Below are positions 54,165 to 64,000 of a stretch of 64,000 nucleotides of DNA, one piece after another. The notes beneath the pieces are model-generated. The model searched no databases, was not told the DNA's origin, and was given only the letters and a program-made list of their open reading frames with translations. The DNA is taken from assembly GCA_020831845.1 (NCBI GenBank), contig JAFIFV010000075.1, positions 62,001 through 126,000 on the forward strand, in the 5' to 3' direction. Every line of letters starts with the position of its first letter. Positions within the stretch are counted from its first letter, which is position 1. The DNA is from Ectothiorhodospiraceae bacterium (GTDB lineage: Bacteria > Pseudomonadota > Gammaproteobacteria > Nitrococcales > Aquisalimonadaceae). The position numbers and the translations under genes were made by a program.

Positions 54165-55376
54165 TTACAGGAAGTTGAACAGGCTGAGGCCCTGGATCTG
54201 GACGTAGCTCTGCTGCGCGGCCTGCAGCCCGACCTGGCGGAGAGTGAACTCGGAGATGGCCTCGGCGTAATCCAGATCCTCGATGCCGGACTTCGCGGTC
54301 TCCAGGTCCAGCAGATAGGACTCGTTGGCGTCGAGTTCGTTATCAATGGTGTTCAGGCGCGCCCCAACTTCCGCCCGCGTATCCAACAGGTGATCCAGGG
54401 CCCGATCCAGATCCGTCAGAGCAACGCCACCGACGTTCTGGAAATTGATGCGGTCGGCGGAAGTCTCCCCAGCGCCGCCGCGTCCCATCGCGTCCATCAG
54501 GTTGGAAAGCGTGCTGAACAGGCTGTTGAAGCCGGCCTCCTCCACCTGGAAAGTATCGCCGTCGTTCGGGCTGCCCGAAATGGCAACCTGGCGGCCGTTG
54601 AAGCTGATGGATTCGCCGGAGACGAACGGCTCTGGGCCGGTGACCACGCCGCCCGGGTTGCTGACAGTGTATTCCAGGTCACCGCCAGCATTCTCGCTGA
54701 ACTCGATGGTATAGGGACCGTCGAACGGCGTGCTGCCATCCCGGGTGCGACCGGCATCGATGACGCCCGAACCGGTATTGCCGGCGGTGGCTGACACCGT
54801 GAATTCCCCATTCCCCACCGGCACCTTCATGAAGACCTCGTAACCGGTATGGTGGGTGGGGAGCTGACGCGTGGCGCCGGCCTGGATGGTGCGCTGGACC
54901 TGGTTGCCCGCATAGCTCACCCCACCGCCCTCGGTGGCGAACGGCGCTGTCCGCGAACTGGTGCCGGCGAACAGGTATTCCCCGGTGCCGTCCTTCGTAT
55001 TTGCCAGTTGCACCAGTTCGTCTCTCAACTGCTCGATCTCCCCGGCGATGATCCTGCGATTGGCGCCGTCCTGGGAGTCATTCAGCGCCTGCACGGTGAG
55101 TTCGCGAACCCGTTGAAGCAGATTGCCGGCCTGCTCCAGTGCCGATTCCTCGGTGCGCAGCGCCAGCTCGGCCTGGTTCAGGTTGCGGTTGTACTGCTCC
55201 ACGTTCTTGATGGATTTCTGCAGTTCCAGAATCCGTGTCGCCCCGGCGGGGTCATCCGCCGGGGTGAGGATGCGCTTGCCCGAGGCCAACTGCTGCTGGT
55301 TCCTCAGCAGCTTCGACTGCTGGTCCAGGATGCTGTTGGTGCTCATCTGCGAGAACTGGGCGGTGGAGATGCGCAT
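54165..55376 (-). CDS. flgL: hook-filament junction protein FlgL
   Basis: A 403-residue flagellin-like junction protein. N-terminus MRISTAQFSQMSTNSILDQQ and C-terminus QQSYVQIQGLSLFNFL are typical. LLRNQQQLASGKRILTPADD and AGNLLQRVRELTVQALND mark the D1 part. It sits between FlgK and the filament. It lies 3 bp after flgK. Confidence 0.95.
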   Translation of the reverse strand: MRISTAQFSQMSTNSILDQQSKLLRNQQQLASGKRILTPADDPAGATRILELQKSIKNVEQYNRNLNQAELALRTEESALEQAGNLLQRVRELTVQALNDSQDGANRRIIAGEIEQLRDELVQLANTKDGTGEYLFAGTSSRTAPFATEGGGVSYAGNQVQRTIQAGATRQLPTHHTGYEVFMKVPVGNGEFTVSATAGNTGSGVIDAGRTRDGSTPFDGPYTIEFSENAGGDLEYTVSNPGGVVTGPEPFVSGESISFNGRQVAISGSPNDGDTFQVEEAGFNSLFSTLSNLMDAMGRGGAGETSADRINFQNVGGVALTDLDRALDHLLDTRAEVGARLNTIDNELDANESYLLDLETAKSGIEDLDYAEAISEFTLRQVGLQAAQQSYVQIQGLSLFNFL

Positions 55377-55379
55377 GGC

Positions 55380-57353
55380 TTACCTCTGCACGGCGGACAG
55401 AATGGAGTCGAACAGGGAATTCGCGACAGTGATCACCTGGGCATTGGCCTGGAACATCTGCTGGAACTTGAGCAGGTTGGCGGCCTCTTCCTCCAGGTTG
55501 ACGCCGGAAACCGATTCCCGCGCCTGTTCCGCCTGGCGCAGCAGCGTCTGCTGGGCATCGCGGTTGGTGTTGGCGCGCAGGGTTTCCGTACCCACCTTGC
55601 CCACCAGCCCCCCGTACAATTCCTGGTAGGTGGCCTTGCCCTCATTGGCGATGGGCTGGTTGGCCAGGTCTCCCAGCTTCAAGGCATTGCCATTATCGCC
55701 AACGGCATTGGTGTTGAGGCTGATGCTGAACTGGTCGCCGTCGCCGGGCACGCCGGAAAGGCGGAACGACAGGTCACCGAAGTCCTCAAAACCGGCATCC
55801 ACCGTCAGCCCGTTGCTACTGGTGGACGGGTCGTACGGGACCGTGGCGGTGAACCCGCCGGGGCCGGTGACCTGGAAAGCCTGAGCGCCTGCATCAAAGG
55901 TGAACTCCAGGTCGCCACCGGCCAGGTTCATCACCGAATCGGTATTGGCCGAGACGCGGTCCAGCTTGCCCGACCCCGTGTTTATCGCGCTGCCGTCAGC
56001 GCCGGTGACCTCACCGGCAACCACCGGGCTGGCTAGCGCAATCTGGTCCGGCCTGCTCAGGTTCACGTCCATGTTGCCGGCCGCCTGCTTGGTCGGCCGA
56101 ATCATGAAGGCGTCACCGGACTCGGCACCGGCAATGCCGCTGACGTCGATCTCCATGCCATCGATGGTCTGCGGCTCATCCGGGTCCAGCGTGAATTGCT
56201 GGCCATCGGACATCCGCCGCAGTATCCAGTCCGTACCGTTATAGGCAAGGCTGTAGTCCGAACCGGTCAGGCCGCCTATCTCGGCGGTGCTGAATCCCAC
56301 GGTCGGGCTACCGCTAAGATCACCGCCATTGAACTGGCTGGGCAGCACCTGCGGCGGAGCGACATTGAAGAAATCCAGTCCCAGTCCGGGCGGATCCGAA
56401 TCGAACTGCATGCCAAGACTGTGCTGTTCGTTGAACGTGACGGCCAGCGTGGCGGCGACGCGGCCGAGGTCGTTCCGGGCAGGCTCCAGCACGTTGCCGC
56501 GGAACTCCAGCAGGCCACCAATCTCGCCGCCGGAGAGGCTCCGCGTTATGTTCACCGGCGTGGAGCCGGGACGCTGGAATGCGACCTCCACCACCGACGG
56601 ATCGTATTCGTTCCGCGTGGTGGTGAGCTGGTTGGACTGGTTTCCGGACACCAGCGCCTGGCCGTTGCCCACGAAAACATTGATGGAACCGTTGGATTCC
56701 GGGACCGTGCTGACCCCGACCTTCTCGGACAGATCCTTCAGCAACTGGTCTCGCTTGTCCAGCAAGTCGTTGGGCGGCTGGCCGGTGGCTCCCTGGGCCT
56801 GGACGATATCCTGGTTCAGCCTGGCGATGGCTTCCGTCAGCTGGTTGATCTCGTTGACGTTGTTCTCGATATTGCGGTTGGTTTCCTGTTCCAGCTCGGA
56901 GAGCCGGTTGTCGATCAACTCGAAGCGCGCCACCAGGCTCTCCGCCTCCGACAGCAGAACCTGCCGGGCCGAGGTGGCGGTGGGGTCGTTGGCTGCATCC
57001 TGCACCGCATTGAAGAAGGCCTGCATGGCGGGCGACAACCCCGCATCCTGGTCGGCCAGCAGGTTGTCCACCCGGCCAGCATAGGAGGCCAGTTTGTCCA
57101 GGCGCGAGAACTCGGAGATGTTCTTCCGCAGCGAGATTTCCAGGTTCTCGTCGAACATCCGCCGCACGGTATCGGTCTGCACACCGGTACCGATGAAGCC
57201 ATTGCTGCCCGCGGCGGGCGGGCGGGTGCTGGTCAGCGCCTGCTGGCGGCTGTAGCCGGGCGTGTTGGCGTTGGAAATGTTGTGCGACGTGGTCGCCAGC
57301 TGGCGCTGCGCGGCCAGCAGGCCGGACACACTGGTGGAGAAGATGTTTGCCAT
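55380..57353 (-). CDS. flgK: hook-filament junction protein FlgK
   Basis: A 657-residue junction protein at the upper end of the family size. N-terminal text SVSGLLAAQRQLATTSHNIS-NANTPGYSRQ is diagnostic, and the C-terminal helix (NLEEEAANLLKFQQMFQANA) closes it. The variable middle is exposed. ATG at 57353, 53 bp after flgJ, and followed by flgL. Confidence 0.96.
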   Translation of the reverse strand: MANIFSTSVSGLLAAQRQLATTSHNISNANTPGYSRQQALTSTRPPAAGSNGFIGTGVQTDTVRRMFDENLEISLRKNISEFSRLDKLASYAGRVDNLLADQDAGLSPAMQAFFNAVQDAANDPTATSARQVLLSEAESLVARFELIDNRLSELEQETNRNIENNVNEINQLTEAIARLNQDIVQAQGATGQPPNDLLDKRDQLLKDLSEKVGVSTVPESNGSINVFVGNGQALVSGNQSNQLTTTRNEYDPSVVEVAFQRPGSTPVNITRSLSGGEIGGLLEFRGNVLEPARNDLGRVAATLAVTFNEQHSLGMQFDSDPPGLGLDFFNVAPPQVLPSQFNGGDLSGSPTVGFSTAEIGGLTGSDYSLAYNGTDWILRRMSDGQQFTLDPDEPQTIDGMEIDVSGIAGAESGDAFMIRPTKQAAGNMDVNLSRPDQIALASPVVAGEVTGADGSAINTGSGKLDRVSANTDSVMNLAGGDLEFTFDAGAQAFQVTGPGGFTATVPYDPSTSSNGLTVDAGFEDFGDLSFRLSGVPGDGDQFSISLNTNAVGDNGNALKLGDLANQPIANEGKATYQELYGGLVGKVGTETLRANTNRDAQQTLLRQAEQARESVSGVNLEEEAANLLKFQQMFQANAQVITVANSLFDSILSAVQR

Positions 57354-57406
57354 GATCCTTGCACTCCCTGGGATCGCGCGGACTCACCGCCACGCCGACC
57401 ACGCCA

Positions 57407-58390
57407 CTAGATAGATGTCGACACCGGCGGGCTTTCCTTTAGCTCCGCCAACGTATTCGTGAGGCGCGAGCCCCGCATGATGCTCTGGATTTTTTCCGCA
57501 TAGCGCGGATCGGTGGCATAACCCGCCCGCTGCAGCTCGTTGGTGTAGGCTTCCGGGTTGTGGCTGACCTTGAGCGCCCCCGCATAACGGGGGTTCTGGT
57601 TCAGGAAACGCAGATAATCCTCGAAGCTCTGCTCCAGGGAATCGTAGGCCCGGAATACGGCCATTTCCCGCTGGGGCACCCCGCCCCTGTATTCCAGCGT
57701 CTGCACATTGACACGGTCGCCGTCCCAGGCCGGCGTGGCCTTGATACCGAACAGGTTATGACTGCTGCTGCCATCGGCCCGGCGGATGACATGCTGGCCC
57801 CAGCCCGTCTCCAGTGCCGCCTGCGCCACGAGGGCTCGCGGGTCCGCACCGAGCCTCTCCGCGGTACGCTTGGCAGCGGGCCAGACGTCACGAATGAAAT
57901 CTTCCGGCGTTTCCCATCCGGAGCCTTTACCCCCGGGGGGCTGCACGGATACGGCACGCGGCTCCCCGGCCGGGGCATCCTCGGCGATGCCGGAGGCATC
58001 TGCCGGCTGCATCTGGTGAATGCGCATGGGGGAGATGCGGCGGTCATAATCGGTAATGGATTTACCACCCTGCACACCACGATTCTCAAGCCCCGCCTGC
58101 TCCCGCAACTGTCGCTCCACCATATCGGCGATGCCGAAGCCCTGGCCCTGGCTCAGCGACATGGACAGTTGCTGGTCATACAGATCCCTGTACTGATCGC
58201 TCTGGCCGCTCGAGAACAGGCTGTCCCCCGGCGTCGCAGCGCGCATGTTCTTCAGCATCATCTGCACGAACAGCGATTCGAACTGCTTCGCGACCTCACG
58301 CAGGCTGTCCTCGCTGGGGTTCTGCAGGTCGCGACGCAGCCGGACCGTATTGCCGGTGTCGAAGATGTTGGGTGAGTGGACGGTGGCCAT
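57407..58390 (-). CDS. flgJ: rod assembly protein and muramidase FlgJ
   Basis: A 327-residue dual-domain protein. The N-terminal rod-cap domain (about 1-100, FESLFVQMMLKNMRAATPGD) and the C-terminal glucosaminidase domain (about 160-310), with the catalytic Glu in ALVAQAALETGWGQHV, are both present. It caps the growing rod and opens the peptidoglycan. ATG at 58390, 5 bp after flgI. Confidence 0.95.
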   Translation of the reverse strand: MATVHSPNIFDTGNTVRLRRDLQNPSEDSLREVAKQFESLFVQMMLKNMRAATPGDSLFSSGQSDQYRDLYDQQLSMSLSQGQGFGIADMVERQLREQAGLENRGVQGGKSITDYDRRISPMRIHQMQPADASGIAEDAPAGEPRAVSVQPPGGKGSGWETPEDFIRDVWPAAKRTAERLGADPRALVAQAALETGWGQHVIRRADGSSSHNLFGIKATPAWDGDRVNVQTLEYRGGVPQREMAVFRAYDSLEQSFEDYLRFLNQNPRYAGALKVSHNPEAYTNELQRAGYATDPRYAEKIQSIMRGSRLTNTLAELKESPPVSTSI

Positions 58391-58395
58391 CGGAA

Positions 58396-59514
58396 TCAGA
58401 TCACGATCAGTTCGGCGCGCAGCGCGCCTGCCTGCCGCAGCGCTTCCAGAATGGAAACCAGATCCCCCGGCGCCGCGCCGACACGGTTGACGGCATTGAC
58501 GATTTCCTGCAGCTCCACACCCGGGCCGAACAGGAACATGGGGTTGCGTTCCTCGACCACCTCGATGTCGGTGTCCGGCGTGACCACGGTCTGGCCGGGG
58601 GCAAGCGCGCCGGGCTGGGAGACGTCGAAGTCCTCCGAGATGGTCACGGTGAGACTGCCGTGGGTGACGGCTGCCGCGTTCACTCGCACATGGCTGCCGA
58701 TGACCACGGTGCCCGTGCGGGAATTCACGATGACCCTCGCCGGCGCTTCACCCGGCGTTACCCGGAGATTCTCCAGATAAGAGACGAACCCCACCCGCTG
58801 GTCGACATTGGCCGGCGCCCGGACTGCCACGGAGACGGCGTCACGCGCACTGGCGGTGTCCGGCCCCAGGTTGTCATTGATGGCATCGGCCATGCGGCGG
58901 GCGGTGGTGAAATCGGGGGTGTGCAGGTTCAGCACGACCGCGTCCCCCATGGCGAACGGGTTTTCCACTTCCCGCTCCACGGTGGCGCCGTTGGGAATGC
59001 GCCCCGTACTGGGCACGTTGACGGAAATCCGGCTGCCGTCCCGGCCCTCCACGCCCAGCCCGCCCACGATCAGGTTGCCCTGGGCGATAGCGTATACCTC
59101 ACCGTCGGCACCGCGCAGCGGAGTCATCAGCAGGTTGCCGCCACGCAGGCTACGCGCGTTGCCCAGCGAGGACACGGTGATATCGATGGTCTGGCCCGTC
59201 TTGGCGAATGCCTGCAGATCGGCGGTCACCATGACCGCGGCAACGTTGTTGGTCTGGAGATTGACGTTGCCGGGAATCTGCACGCCCTGGGCCGCCAGCA
59301 TGCTGCGAATGCTCTGTACGGTAAACGGCGTCTGGGTGGTCTGGTCTCCGGTCCCGTCCAGCCCCACCACCAGGCCATACCCCACCAACTGGTTGGAACG
59401 GACGCCGTCGACAGCGGCCAGATCCTTGATGCGCTCGCCATTGGGCTGGGCAGGCGCCGTGCCGGAAACCAGCAACAGGCCGCAGAACAGGATGGAAACT
59501 AGGATGCGTTGCAT
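58396..59514 (-). CDS. flgI: flagellar P-ring protein FlgI
   Basis: A 372-residue periplasmic protein with a signal peptide ([20 protein letters not shown], cut near APAQP). [30 protein letters not shown] and [20 protein letters not shown] are diagnostic. It forms the ring in the peptidoglycan layer. I chose the ATG at 59514, which begins the signal peptide and follows GAGGGT; a longer in-frame start is less likely. Confidence 0.96.
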   Translation of the reverse strand: MQRILVSILFCGLLLVSGTAPAQPNGERIKDLAAVDGVRSNQLVGYGLVVGLDGTGDQTTQTPFTVQSIRSMLAAQGVQIPGNVNLQTNNVAAVMVTADLQAFAKTGQTIDITVSSLGNARSLRGGNLLMTPLRGADGEVYAIAQGNLIVGGLGVEGRDGSRISVNVPSTGRIPNGATVEREVENPFAMGDAVVLNLHTPDFTTARRMADAINDNLGPDTASARDAVSVAVRAPANVDQRVGFVSYLENLRVTPGEAPARVIVNSRTGTVVIGSHVRVNAAAVTHGSLTVTISEDFDVSQPGALAPGQTVVTPDTDIEVVEERNPMFLFGPGVELQEIVNAVNRVGAAPGDLVSILEALRQAGALRAELIVI

Positions 59515-59525
59515 GGGCTCTACCC

Positions 59526-60194
59526 TCAGAACGGCCAGACCGGTGAATTGAACAATCGACTCAGCCAACCCATACGGTTGCTGTCCGCAAGCGCGCCGGT
59601 GCCGGTGTAGGCGATCTGCGCATTGGCCACCCGCGTGGAGGAGACGGTGTTGTCCGGCAGCACGTCGTCCGGCCGCACCAGGCCTGTGATGGTCAGGTAC
59701 TCGTCACCCTGGTTGATGGTCAGCTTCTTGCGGCCCTGGATGACCAGGTTGCCGCTGGGATGCACGTCCACGACGATGGCGGTCAGCGTACCGCTCAACT
59801 GGTTCGCCTGGTCCATGCCGCCGTTGCCGTCGAAGCCCCGGTCGGCATTCGCCGAGGCGGACAGCGGGTTACCGCCCACCGTGATGTCACGGCCGAACAT
59901 CTGGGGCGTGCCGATATTGACATCACTGCTCTTGTTGATGCTGGTGCTGGCCTGCTTGCTGGCGCCGGTTTCCTCTTCCAGCACCACGGTCAGAATGTCA
60001 CCGGGTCGCAGCGCCGTGCGGTTCTCGAACAGGCGGCGATCCCGGCCCGCCTGATAGATCGAGCCATTGACCGGGCGCGGCTCCTCCTTGATCACCGGCA
60101 TGGGGAACGCATCCGGCTCCTTGTCCGTGCGCGGCGCGCTCGCGCAGCCTGCAAGCAGGGCGGCGATGGCAACGAATCCGACGAGATGTTTCAT
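59526..60194 (-). CDS. flgH: flagellar L-ring lipoprotein FlgH
   Basis: A 222-residue outer-membrane lipoprotein. Signal peptide with lipobox LLAGC (Cys17) is at the start. [31 protein letters not shown] and [20 protein letters not shown] are typical. It forms the outer-membrane bushing. ATG at 60194, 24 bp after flgG. Confidence 0.96.
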   Translation of the reverse strand: MKHLVGFVAIAALLAGCASAPRTDKEPDAFPMPVIKEEPRPVNGSIYQAGRDRRLFENRTALRPGDILTVVLEEETGASKQASTSINKSSDVNIGTPQMFGRDITVGGNPLSASANADRGFDGNGGMDQANQLSGTLTAIVVDVHPSGNLVIQGRKKLTINQGDEYLTITGLVRPDDVLPDNTVSSTRVANAQIAYTGTGALADSNRMGWLSRLFNSPVWPF

Positions 60195-60218
60195 GAGTCC
60201 GCCTCCGGTTCCGACCGA

Positions 60219-61004
60219 TCAGACGTTGTTGGTGATGAACTGCAGCATCTGGTCGGTGCTGGAGATCGCCTTGGTATTGGTCTCGAAGGCGCGCTGGGTC
60301 TCGATCATGTTCACCAGTTCCTCGGCGATGTTGACGTTGGAGCTTTCCAGCGCCCCCTGCATGACCTGCCCCAGCCCGTTCAGCCCGGGAACCCCAAGCT
60401 GCGGGTCACCGCTGGCAGCGGTTTCGGTAAACAGATTGCCGCCAATGGGCTGCAGGCCGGCGGGGTTGATGAATTCCGCCAGCTGAATGTTGCCCACCTG
60501 CACTGGCTGGGCCTGCCCCGGCACCGTGGCGGTGACGGTGCCATCGCGGCCGATGGTGATTTCCCGCGTGTTGGGCGGGATGTTGATGTTCGGCTGCAGC
60601 AACTGGCCGCTGGAGGTCACCAGTTCACCGTTGTTGGAAACCGTGAATGAGCCGTCGCGAGTGTAAGCCACCGTGCCGTCCGGCTGCAGAATCTGGAAGA
60701 AGCCCTTGCCTTCGATGGCCAGGTCCAAAGCATTGTCCGTCTGCATGACGTTACCCTGGGCATGGCTCTTCTCCGTCGCCACCACGCGCACGCCGGTCCC
60801 CAGGTTCAGGCCGGTGGGAAGCTGCGTGTCCTGCGTGTTCTGCCCACCCGCCTGACGGACGGTCTGGTAGATCAGGTCCTCGAACACGGCCCGGTCCTTC
60901 TTGAAACCCGTGGTGTTGACGTTGGCCAGGTTGTTGGAAACCACCTGCATGCGCGTCTGCTGCGCGTCCAGGCCCGTTTTCGCCACCCAAAGTGCTGGAT
61001 TCAT
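60219..61004 (-). CDS. flgG: distal rod protein FlgG
   Basis: A 261-residue rod protein; 260 is usual. N-terminus [32 protein letters not shown] and C-terminus [20 protein letters not shown] are diagnostic. It forms the distal rod between the rings and the hook. 19 bp after flgF. Confidence 0.97.
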   Translation of the reverse strand: MNPALWVAKTGLDAQQTRMQVVSNNLANVNTTGFKKDRAVFEDLIYQTVRQAGGQNTQDTQLPTGLNLGTGVRVVATEKSHAQGNVMQTDNALDLAIEGKGFFQILQPDGTVAYTRDGSFTVSNNGELVTSSGQLLQPNINIPPNTREITIGRDGTVTATVPGQAQPVQVGNIQLAEFINPAGLQPIGGNLFTETAASGDPQLGVPGLNGLGQVMQGALESSNVNIAEELVNMIETQRAFETNTKAISSTDQMLQFITNNV

Positions 61005-61023
61005 CTCAGTGTCCTCTCGATTC

Positions 61024-61767
61024 CTAACCCTGCATGCGCAGCAGGCGGCTGCTGGCGGCGTCGTTTTCCTCGGCCTTGCTCAGCATCTTTACGTACGTTT
61101 CGAACTGCCGGGACAGGTCGATCATGTTCACCAGCGCGTCCACGGTATTGACGTTGCTGCCTTCCAGGGCGCCGGGAACGATCTGCACCACGGCATCCGC
61201 CGGCGCGATCTCGCCGCCGGGCAGCCGGAACAGACCGTCCTGCCCTTTCTCCAATTCCTGCACCGGCGGGTTGACCAGCTTGATGCGGTCCAGCACCACC
61301 AGGTTGTCCGCGGGCTGCCCCATGGGCACGATGCTGATCGTGCCGTCCTCGCCGATTTCCAGCTTGTCCGCTGGGGGAATGGCGATCGGACCGGCGTTGC
61401 CCATCACCGGCTGACCGGCCCCGTTCTCCAGCACGCCGAGACTGGAGACGCGGAGATCCCCCCGGCGGCTGTAGGCCTCGTTGCCGTCCGGAGCCTGAAC
61501 CGCGATCCAGCCCTCCCCCTTCACGGCAACGTCCATGTCGTTTCCGGTCCGCATCATGGTGCCGGGATTGAAATCCCAGCCCACCGACGTTTCCGAGGCA
61601 TAGACCCGGCTGTCATAGCCCGGACCGCTGACAGGCTGGGAAATCAGCTGATCGAGATCGGCCCGGAAGCCCGGTGTGTTGGCATTCGCCAGGTTATGGC
61701 TGTTGTGCTGCTGCGCCTGCATGGAGTGCTTGGCGCCGGTCATGGCCAGATAGACGAAACGGTCCAT
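61024..61767 (-). CDS. flgF: proximal rod protein FlgF
   Basis: A 247-residue rod protein. It begins [20 protein letters not shown] and ends with the family helix ([20 protein letters not shown]). It sits at the base of the rod below FlgG. ATG at 61767, 48 bp after flgE. Confidence 0.95.
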   Translation of the reverse strand: MDRFVYLAMTGAKHSMQAQQHNSHNLANANTPGFRADLDQLISQPVSGPGYDSRVYASETSVGWDFNPGTMMRTGNDMDVAVKGEGWIAVQAPDGNEAYSRRGDLRVSSLGVLENGAGQPVMGNAGPIAIPPADKLEIGEDGTISIVPMGQPADNLVVLDRIKLVNPPVQELEKGQDGLFRLPGGEIAPADAVVQIVPGALEGSNVNTVDALVNMIDLSRQFETYVKMLSKAEENDAASSRLLRMQG

Positions 61768-61815
61768 GGCGGTTCTCCGGTGCGGGCGTGGCGGCCAGCC
61801 CCCACCCCCGGCTTA

Positions 61816-63045
61816 TTACCTGATGTTGATGATTTCCTGGGTAACCTGATCCTGGGTGGAAATCATCTTTGCGTTGGCCTGGAAGTTCCGTTGGGCGGTG
61901 ATCATCTTCACCAGCTGCTGGGTGATGTCCACGTTGGACTCCTCCAGCGCGCCGGAACGGACGGTACCCAGGCCGGAGGCACCAGGCGTTCCCACCAGCG
62001 CGGCACCGGAGGCAAAGCTTTCCGCCCAGCTGTTCTCGCCGAGCTGGGTGAGGTTTTCCGGGCTGGGGAAGCGCGTCATCGCCACCTGACCGAGCACCTG
62101 GCTCTGACCGTTGGTGTAGCGGGCGAAGATCACGCCACTGTCGTCCACATCCAGACTGCTGAACTGACCGGCGGTGAAGCCATCCTGCGGCAGCCCGGAG
62201 ACGCCGAACGGTGTGCCGAACTGGGTCAGGCGCCCGAAGTCCACGTCAATGGCCAGATCGTCGGCGCCGCCCAGTCCCGGCGTGGTTCCTGCGTTGAACA
62301 GGAAGTTCACGTTCGGGTCATTGTCGCCGTCCACGGTGCTCAGCGAGCCATCGCCGTTGAACACCACGTCGGTCGGACCGAGCGTCTCGCCGTTGATGTC
62401 GGTGTGGATCTGCCACTCGTTGTCGTTATCGCCGCGCACGAAGTAGAACGTGGCCAACTGTGGTCGGCCCAGCGAATCGAACACCGTGGTGGACGTGGAT
62501 TCGTTGTAGGTCTCGGGGTTGTCGGGGTCGAAGGCCAGTGTCGGCTGTTCCGCCCGCGCGTCCAGGTTCGCCTGCACGCCCATGCTGCTGGTCGCCCGCG
62601 GATCCACGTCACCGGTATCCACCCGAAGCTCACCCAGCGCGCCGGTCAGATTGCCCTCCGGCGTGGCCACGTAGCCGGTCAGCCGCTGACCCTGGGCATT
62701 CTCGATCCAGCCGTCGCGACTCAGCTCGAAGGCCCCGGCGCGGGTGTAGCTCAGCGCCCCGCCGTCGCTCATGCGGAAGAAACCGTTGCCGTCCACCGCC
62801 AAGTCCAGCGTGTTGCCGGTAAAGTCGAAGTTGCCCTGGGTGAAGATCTGCTTGACGTTGTTCAGCCGCACACCCTGGCCGATGGCGTTGCTGGCCACGC
62901 CCAGTTGGGAGGTCGCGAATACATCGGCGAACTCCGCACGCGAGTTCTTGAAACCCACGGTACCGGCGTTGGCAATGTTGTTCCCGGTAACATTGAGATC
63001 CGACGACGCCGCGTTCAGACCGGACAAAGCGATATTGAATGACAT
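61816..63045 (-). CDS. flgE: flagellar hook protein FlgE
   Basis: A 409-residue hook subunit. MSFNIALSGLNAASSDLNVT-GNNIANAGTVGFK at the start and ESNVDITQQLVKMITAQRNF at the end are typical. The middle is acidic. It polymerises into the hook after FlgD caps it. ATG at 63045, 15 bp after flgD. Confidence 0.96.
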   Translation of the reverse strand: MSFNIALSGLNAASSDLNVTGNNIANAGTVGFKNSRAEFADVFATSQLGVASNAIGQGVRLNNVKQIFTQGNFDFTGNTLDLAVDGNGFFRMSDGGALSYTRAGAFELSRDGWIENAQGQRLTGYVATPEGNLTGALGELRVDTGDVDPRATSSMGVQANLDARAEQPTLAFDPDNPETYNESTSTTVFDSLGRPQLATFYFVRGDNDNEWQIHTDINGETLGPTDVVFNGDGSLSTVDGDNDPNVNFLFNAGTTPGLGGADDLAIDVDFGRLTQFGTPFGVSGLPQDGFTAGQFSSLDVDDSGVIFARYTNGQSQVLGQVAMTRFPSPENLTQLGENSWAESFASGAALVGTPGASGLGTVRSGALEESNVDITQQLVKMITAQRNFQANAKMISTQDQVTQEIINIR

Positions 63046-63060
63046 GGAATTATTCTCCGT

Positions 63061-63738
63061 TTACTGGATATGCCTGACCGCAGACAATTTCATCTCGCCC
63101 AGCCCCTGCAGATTCAGGGTGGGGCTCTCACCGTTCTGGCCCAGGCTGACGCTGGTGACCCGAGCACTGGCGAGAATGTCGAAACCAGTGGTCTTGCCTT
63201 CGCTGTAGCCTTCAGCACTGACCTTGTATGTGCCCGCCGGCAGTTGCTGGCCGCTCGCGTTCTTTCCGTCCCAGGAGAACTCCAGCTGTCCGGCGGACTG
63301 CTGACCCATGGGAATCTCGCGGACCAGCTCGCCCGAGGAGTTGTGAATCTTGAGCGTCAATTGCTCGACGCTGGACGGAAGCTTGACGGCCCCCTTCAGC
63401 GGCTGGTCTTCACCGAGATAGCCATGGCCGCTTTCCACCAGCACGTCACGGCCCACCAGCGGAGCAGCACGCAGCGCCTGGTCGGTCATCATGTGGCCGG
63501 CAAACTTGTCGAACGACTTCTGCAGCTCCCCGATGCCGTTGGCAGTGGTGAAGTGCGCCAACTGGCCGAGAAATTCACCGCTTTCCATGGGCTGGAACGG
63601 GTCCTGGTTCTGAAACTGGGTAATCATCAGTTTCAGGAACTGATCCTGGCCCAGCTCGCTATTGCCCTGGGCATCCTTCGGCTGCTGCGTGGAGCCGCCA
63701 GCGCCGTTGCCACCGCTCAGTGCGCTCAGATCAAACAT
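63061..63738 (-). CDS. flgD: hook-capping scaffold protein FlgD
   Basis: A 225-residue hook cap. The N-terminal part has LGQDQFLKLMITQFQNQDPF-QPMESGEFLGQLAHF, the family signature, and the C-terminal part has a fibronectin-like fold (SSGELVREIPMGQQSAGQLE, GKNASGQQLPAGTYKVSAEG). It is not kept in the finished hook. 15 bp after flgC. Confidence 0.95.
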   Translation of the reverse strand: MFDLSALSGGNGAGGSTQQPKDAQGNSELGQDQFLKLMITQFQNQDPFQPMESGEFLGQLAHFTTANGIGELQKSFDKFAGHMMTDQALRAAPLVGRDVLVESGHGYLGEDQPLKGAVKLPSSVEQLTLKIHNSSGELVREIPMGQQSAGQLEFSWDGKNASGQQLPAGTYKVSAEGYSEGKTTGFDILASARVTSVSLGQNGESPTLNLQGLGEMKLSAVRHIQ

Positions 63739-63753
63739 GTCCGGCTCTCCTGT

Positions 63754-64000
63754 TTACTGGCCCAGTTGCAGGGTCTGCAGCAGCAGATCCCGGGAAGTGC
63801 TCATGACTTCCACATTGTTCTGATAGGAGCGGGAGGCGGAGATCATGTTCACCATCTCCTCCACCGTATTGACGTTCGAGCGATACACATAGCCGTTCTC
63901 GTCCGCTTCCGGATGGCTGGGCATGTGCAGCGCCTTGTTCGGGGCCTGGCTCTCCAGTACGTCCTGTACCTGCACGCCGCGCGGCCCTGCCGGCAAGCCG
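63754..64000 (-). CDS. flgC: 3' part of proximal rod protein gene flgC
   Basis: The last ~82 residues of FlgC; the start lies beyond the window edge. HPEADENGYVYRSNVNTVEE-MVNMISASRSYQNNVEVM and the final LLLQTLQLGQ are diagnostic. It is the first visible gene of the flg run, followed by flgD after 15 bp. No in-frame ATG lies between 63894 and the window edge and family length is ~135, so the true start is outside. Confidence 0.93.
   Translation of the reverse strand, partial: GLPAGPRGVQVQDVLESQAPNKALHMPSHPEADENGYVYRSNVNTVEEMVNMISASRSYQNNVEVMSTSRDLLLQTLQLGQ

Overview
The window is about 64 kb of GC-rich bacterial chromosome. Its gene content and order point to a gammaproteobacterium with a polar, Pseudomonas/Vibrio-type flagellum: FleQ and FleR regulators, FlhF/FleN, a fliA-cheYZAB run, and ParC/ParP. 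I infer an Ectothiorhodospiraceae/Chromatiales-like or halomonad-like relative from the general look of the proteins, but no marker here fixes the genus. I see no insertion sequence, prophage, CRISPR array or other mobile element.

Left part (1-17.9 kb), mixed housekeeping and signalling genes. These are the 5' part of a secreted protein gene (1-171), dapB, an Fe-S photolyase, a rhombosortase and a thioredoxin-TPR protein. Next comes a co-directional signalling set: a multi-PAS/GAF sensor kinase, a stand-alone response regulator, a REC-PAS-PAS-GGDEF-EAL protein and a GGCT-like protein. It is followed by tRNA-Glu with a clear sigma70 promoter and terminator, a DctPQM TRAP transporter, a DamX-like SPOR protein with a degenerate ATPase site, and a diguanylate cyclase.

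Middle part (17.9-28.1 kb), chemotaxis. Two plus-strand genes encode a second FliK-like protein and a stand-alone FlhB C-terminal domain (FlhX type). They converge on the minus-strand run fliA-cheY-cheZ-cheA-cheB-parC-parP-cheW-DUF2802, with fleN and flhF upstream. CheA carries three acidic repeats that resemble the CheY-docking peptide at the FliM N-terminus and the CheZ C-terminus.

Right part (28.2-64 kb), the flagellar regulon, all on the minus strand. In transcription order it reads flgC(partial)-D-E-F-G-H-I-J-K-L, two tandem flagellins, flaG, fliD, fliS, fliT, fleQ, fleR, fliE-F-G-H-I-J-K-L-M-N-O-P-Q-R, flhB, flhA, flhF, fleN, fliA. I can read sigma54-type promoters (GG-N10-GC) before fleR, fliK and fliD, and sigma28 promoters (TAAA-N15-GYCGTTAA) before both flagellins. 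This gives the tiers FleQ -> sigma54 -> FliA -> flagellin. The kinase gene fleS is absent between fleQ and fleR, and the FleR receiver has lost its phosphorylation residues.

Intergenic regions hold two families of short palindromes: a GCGCTGAAGTATTCACGC-type element (three clear copies and related ones) and a REP-like facing pair behind flgL. Nothing here is an unmistakably new multi-gene system. The best leads are the FleS-less, receiver-dead FleR circuit and the repeated CheY-docking-like motifs in CheA.
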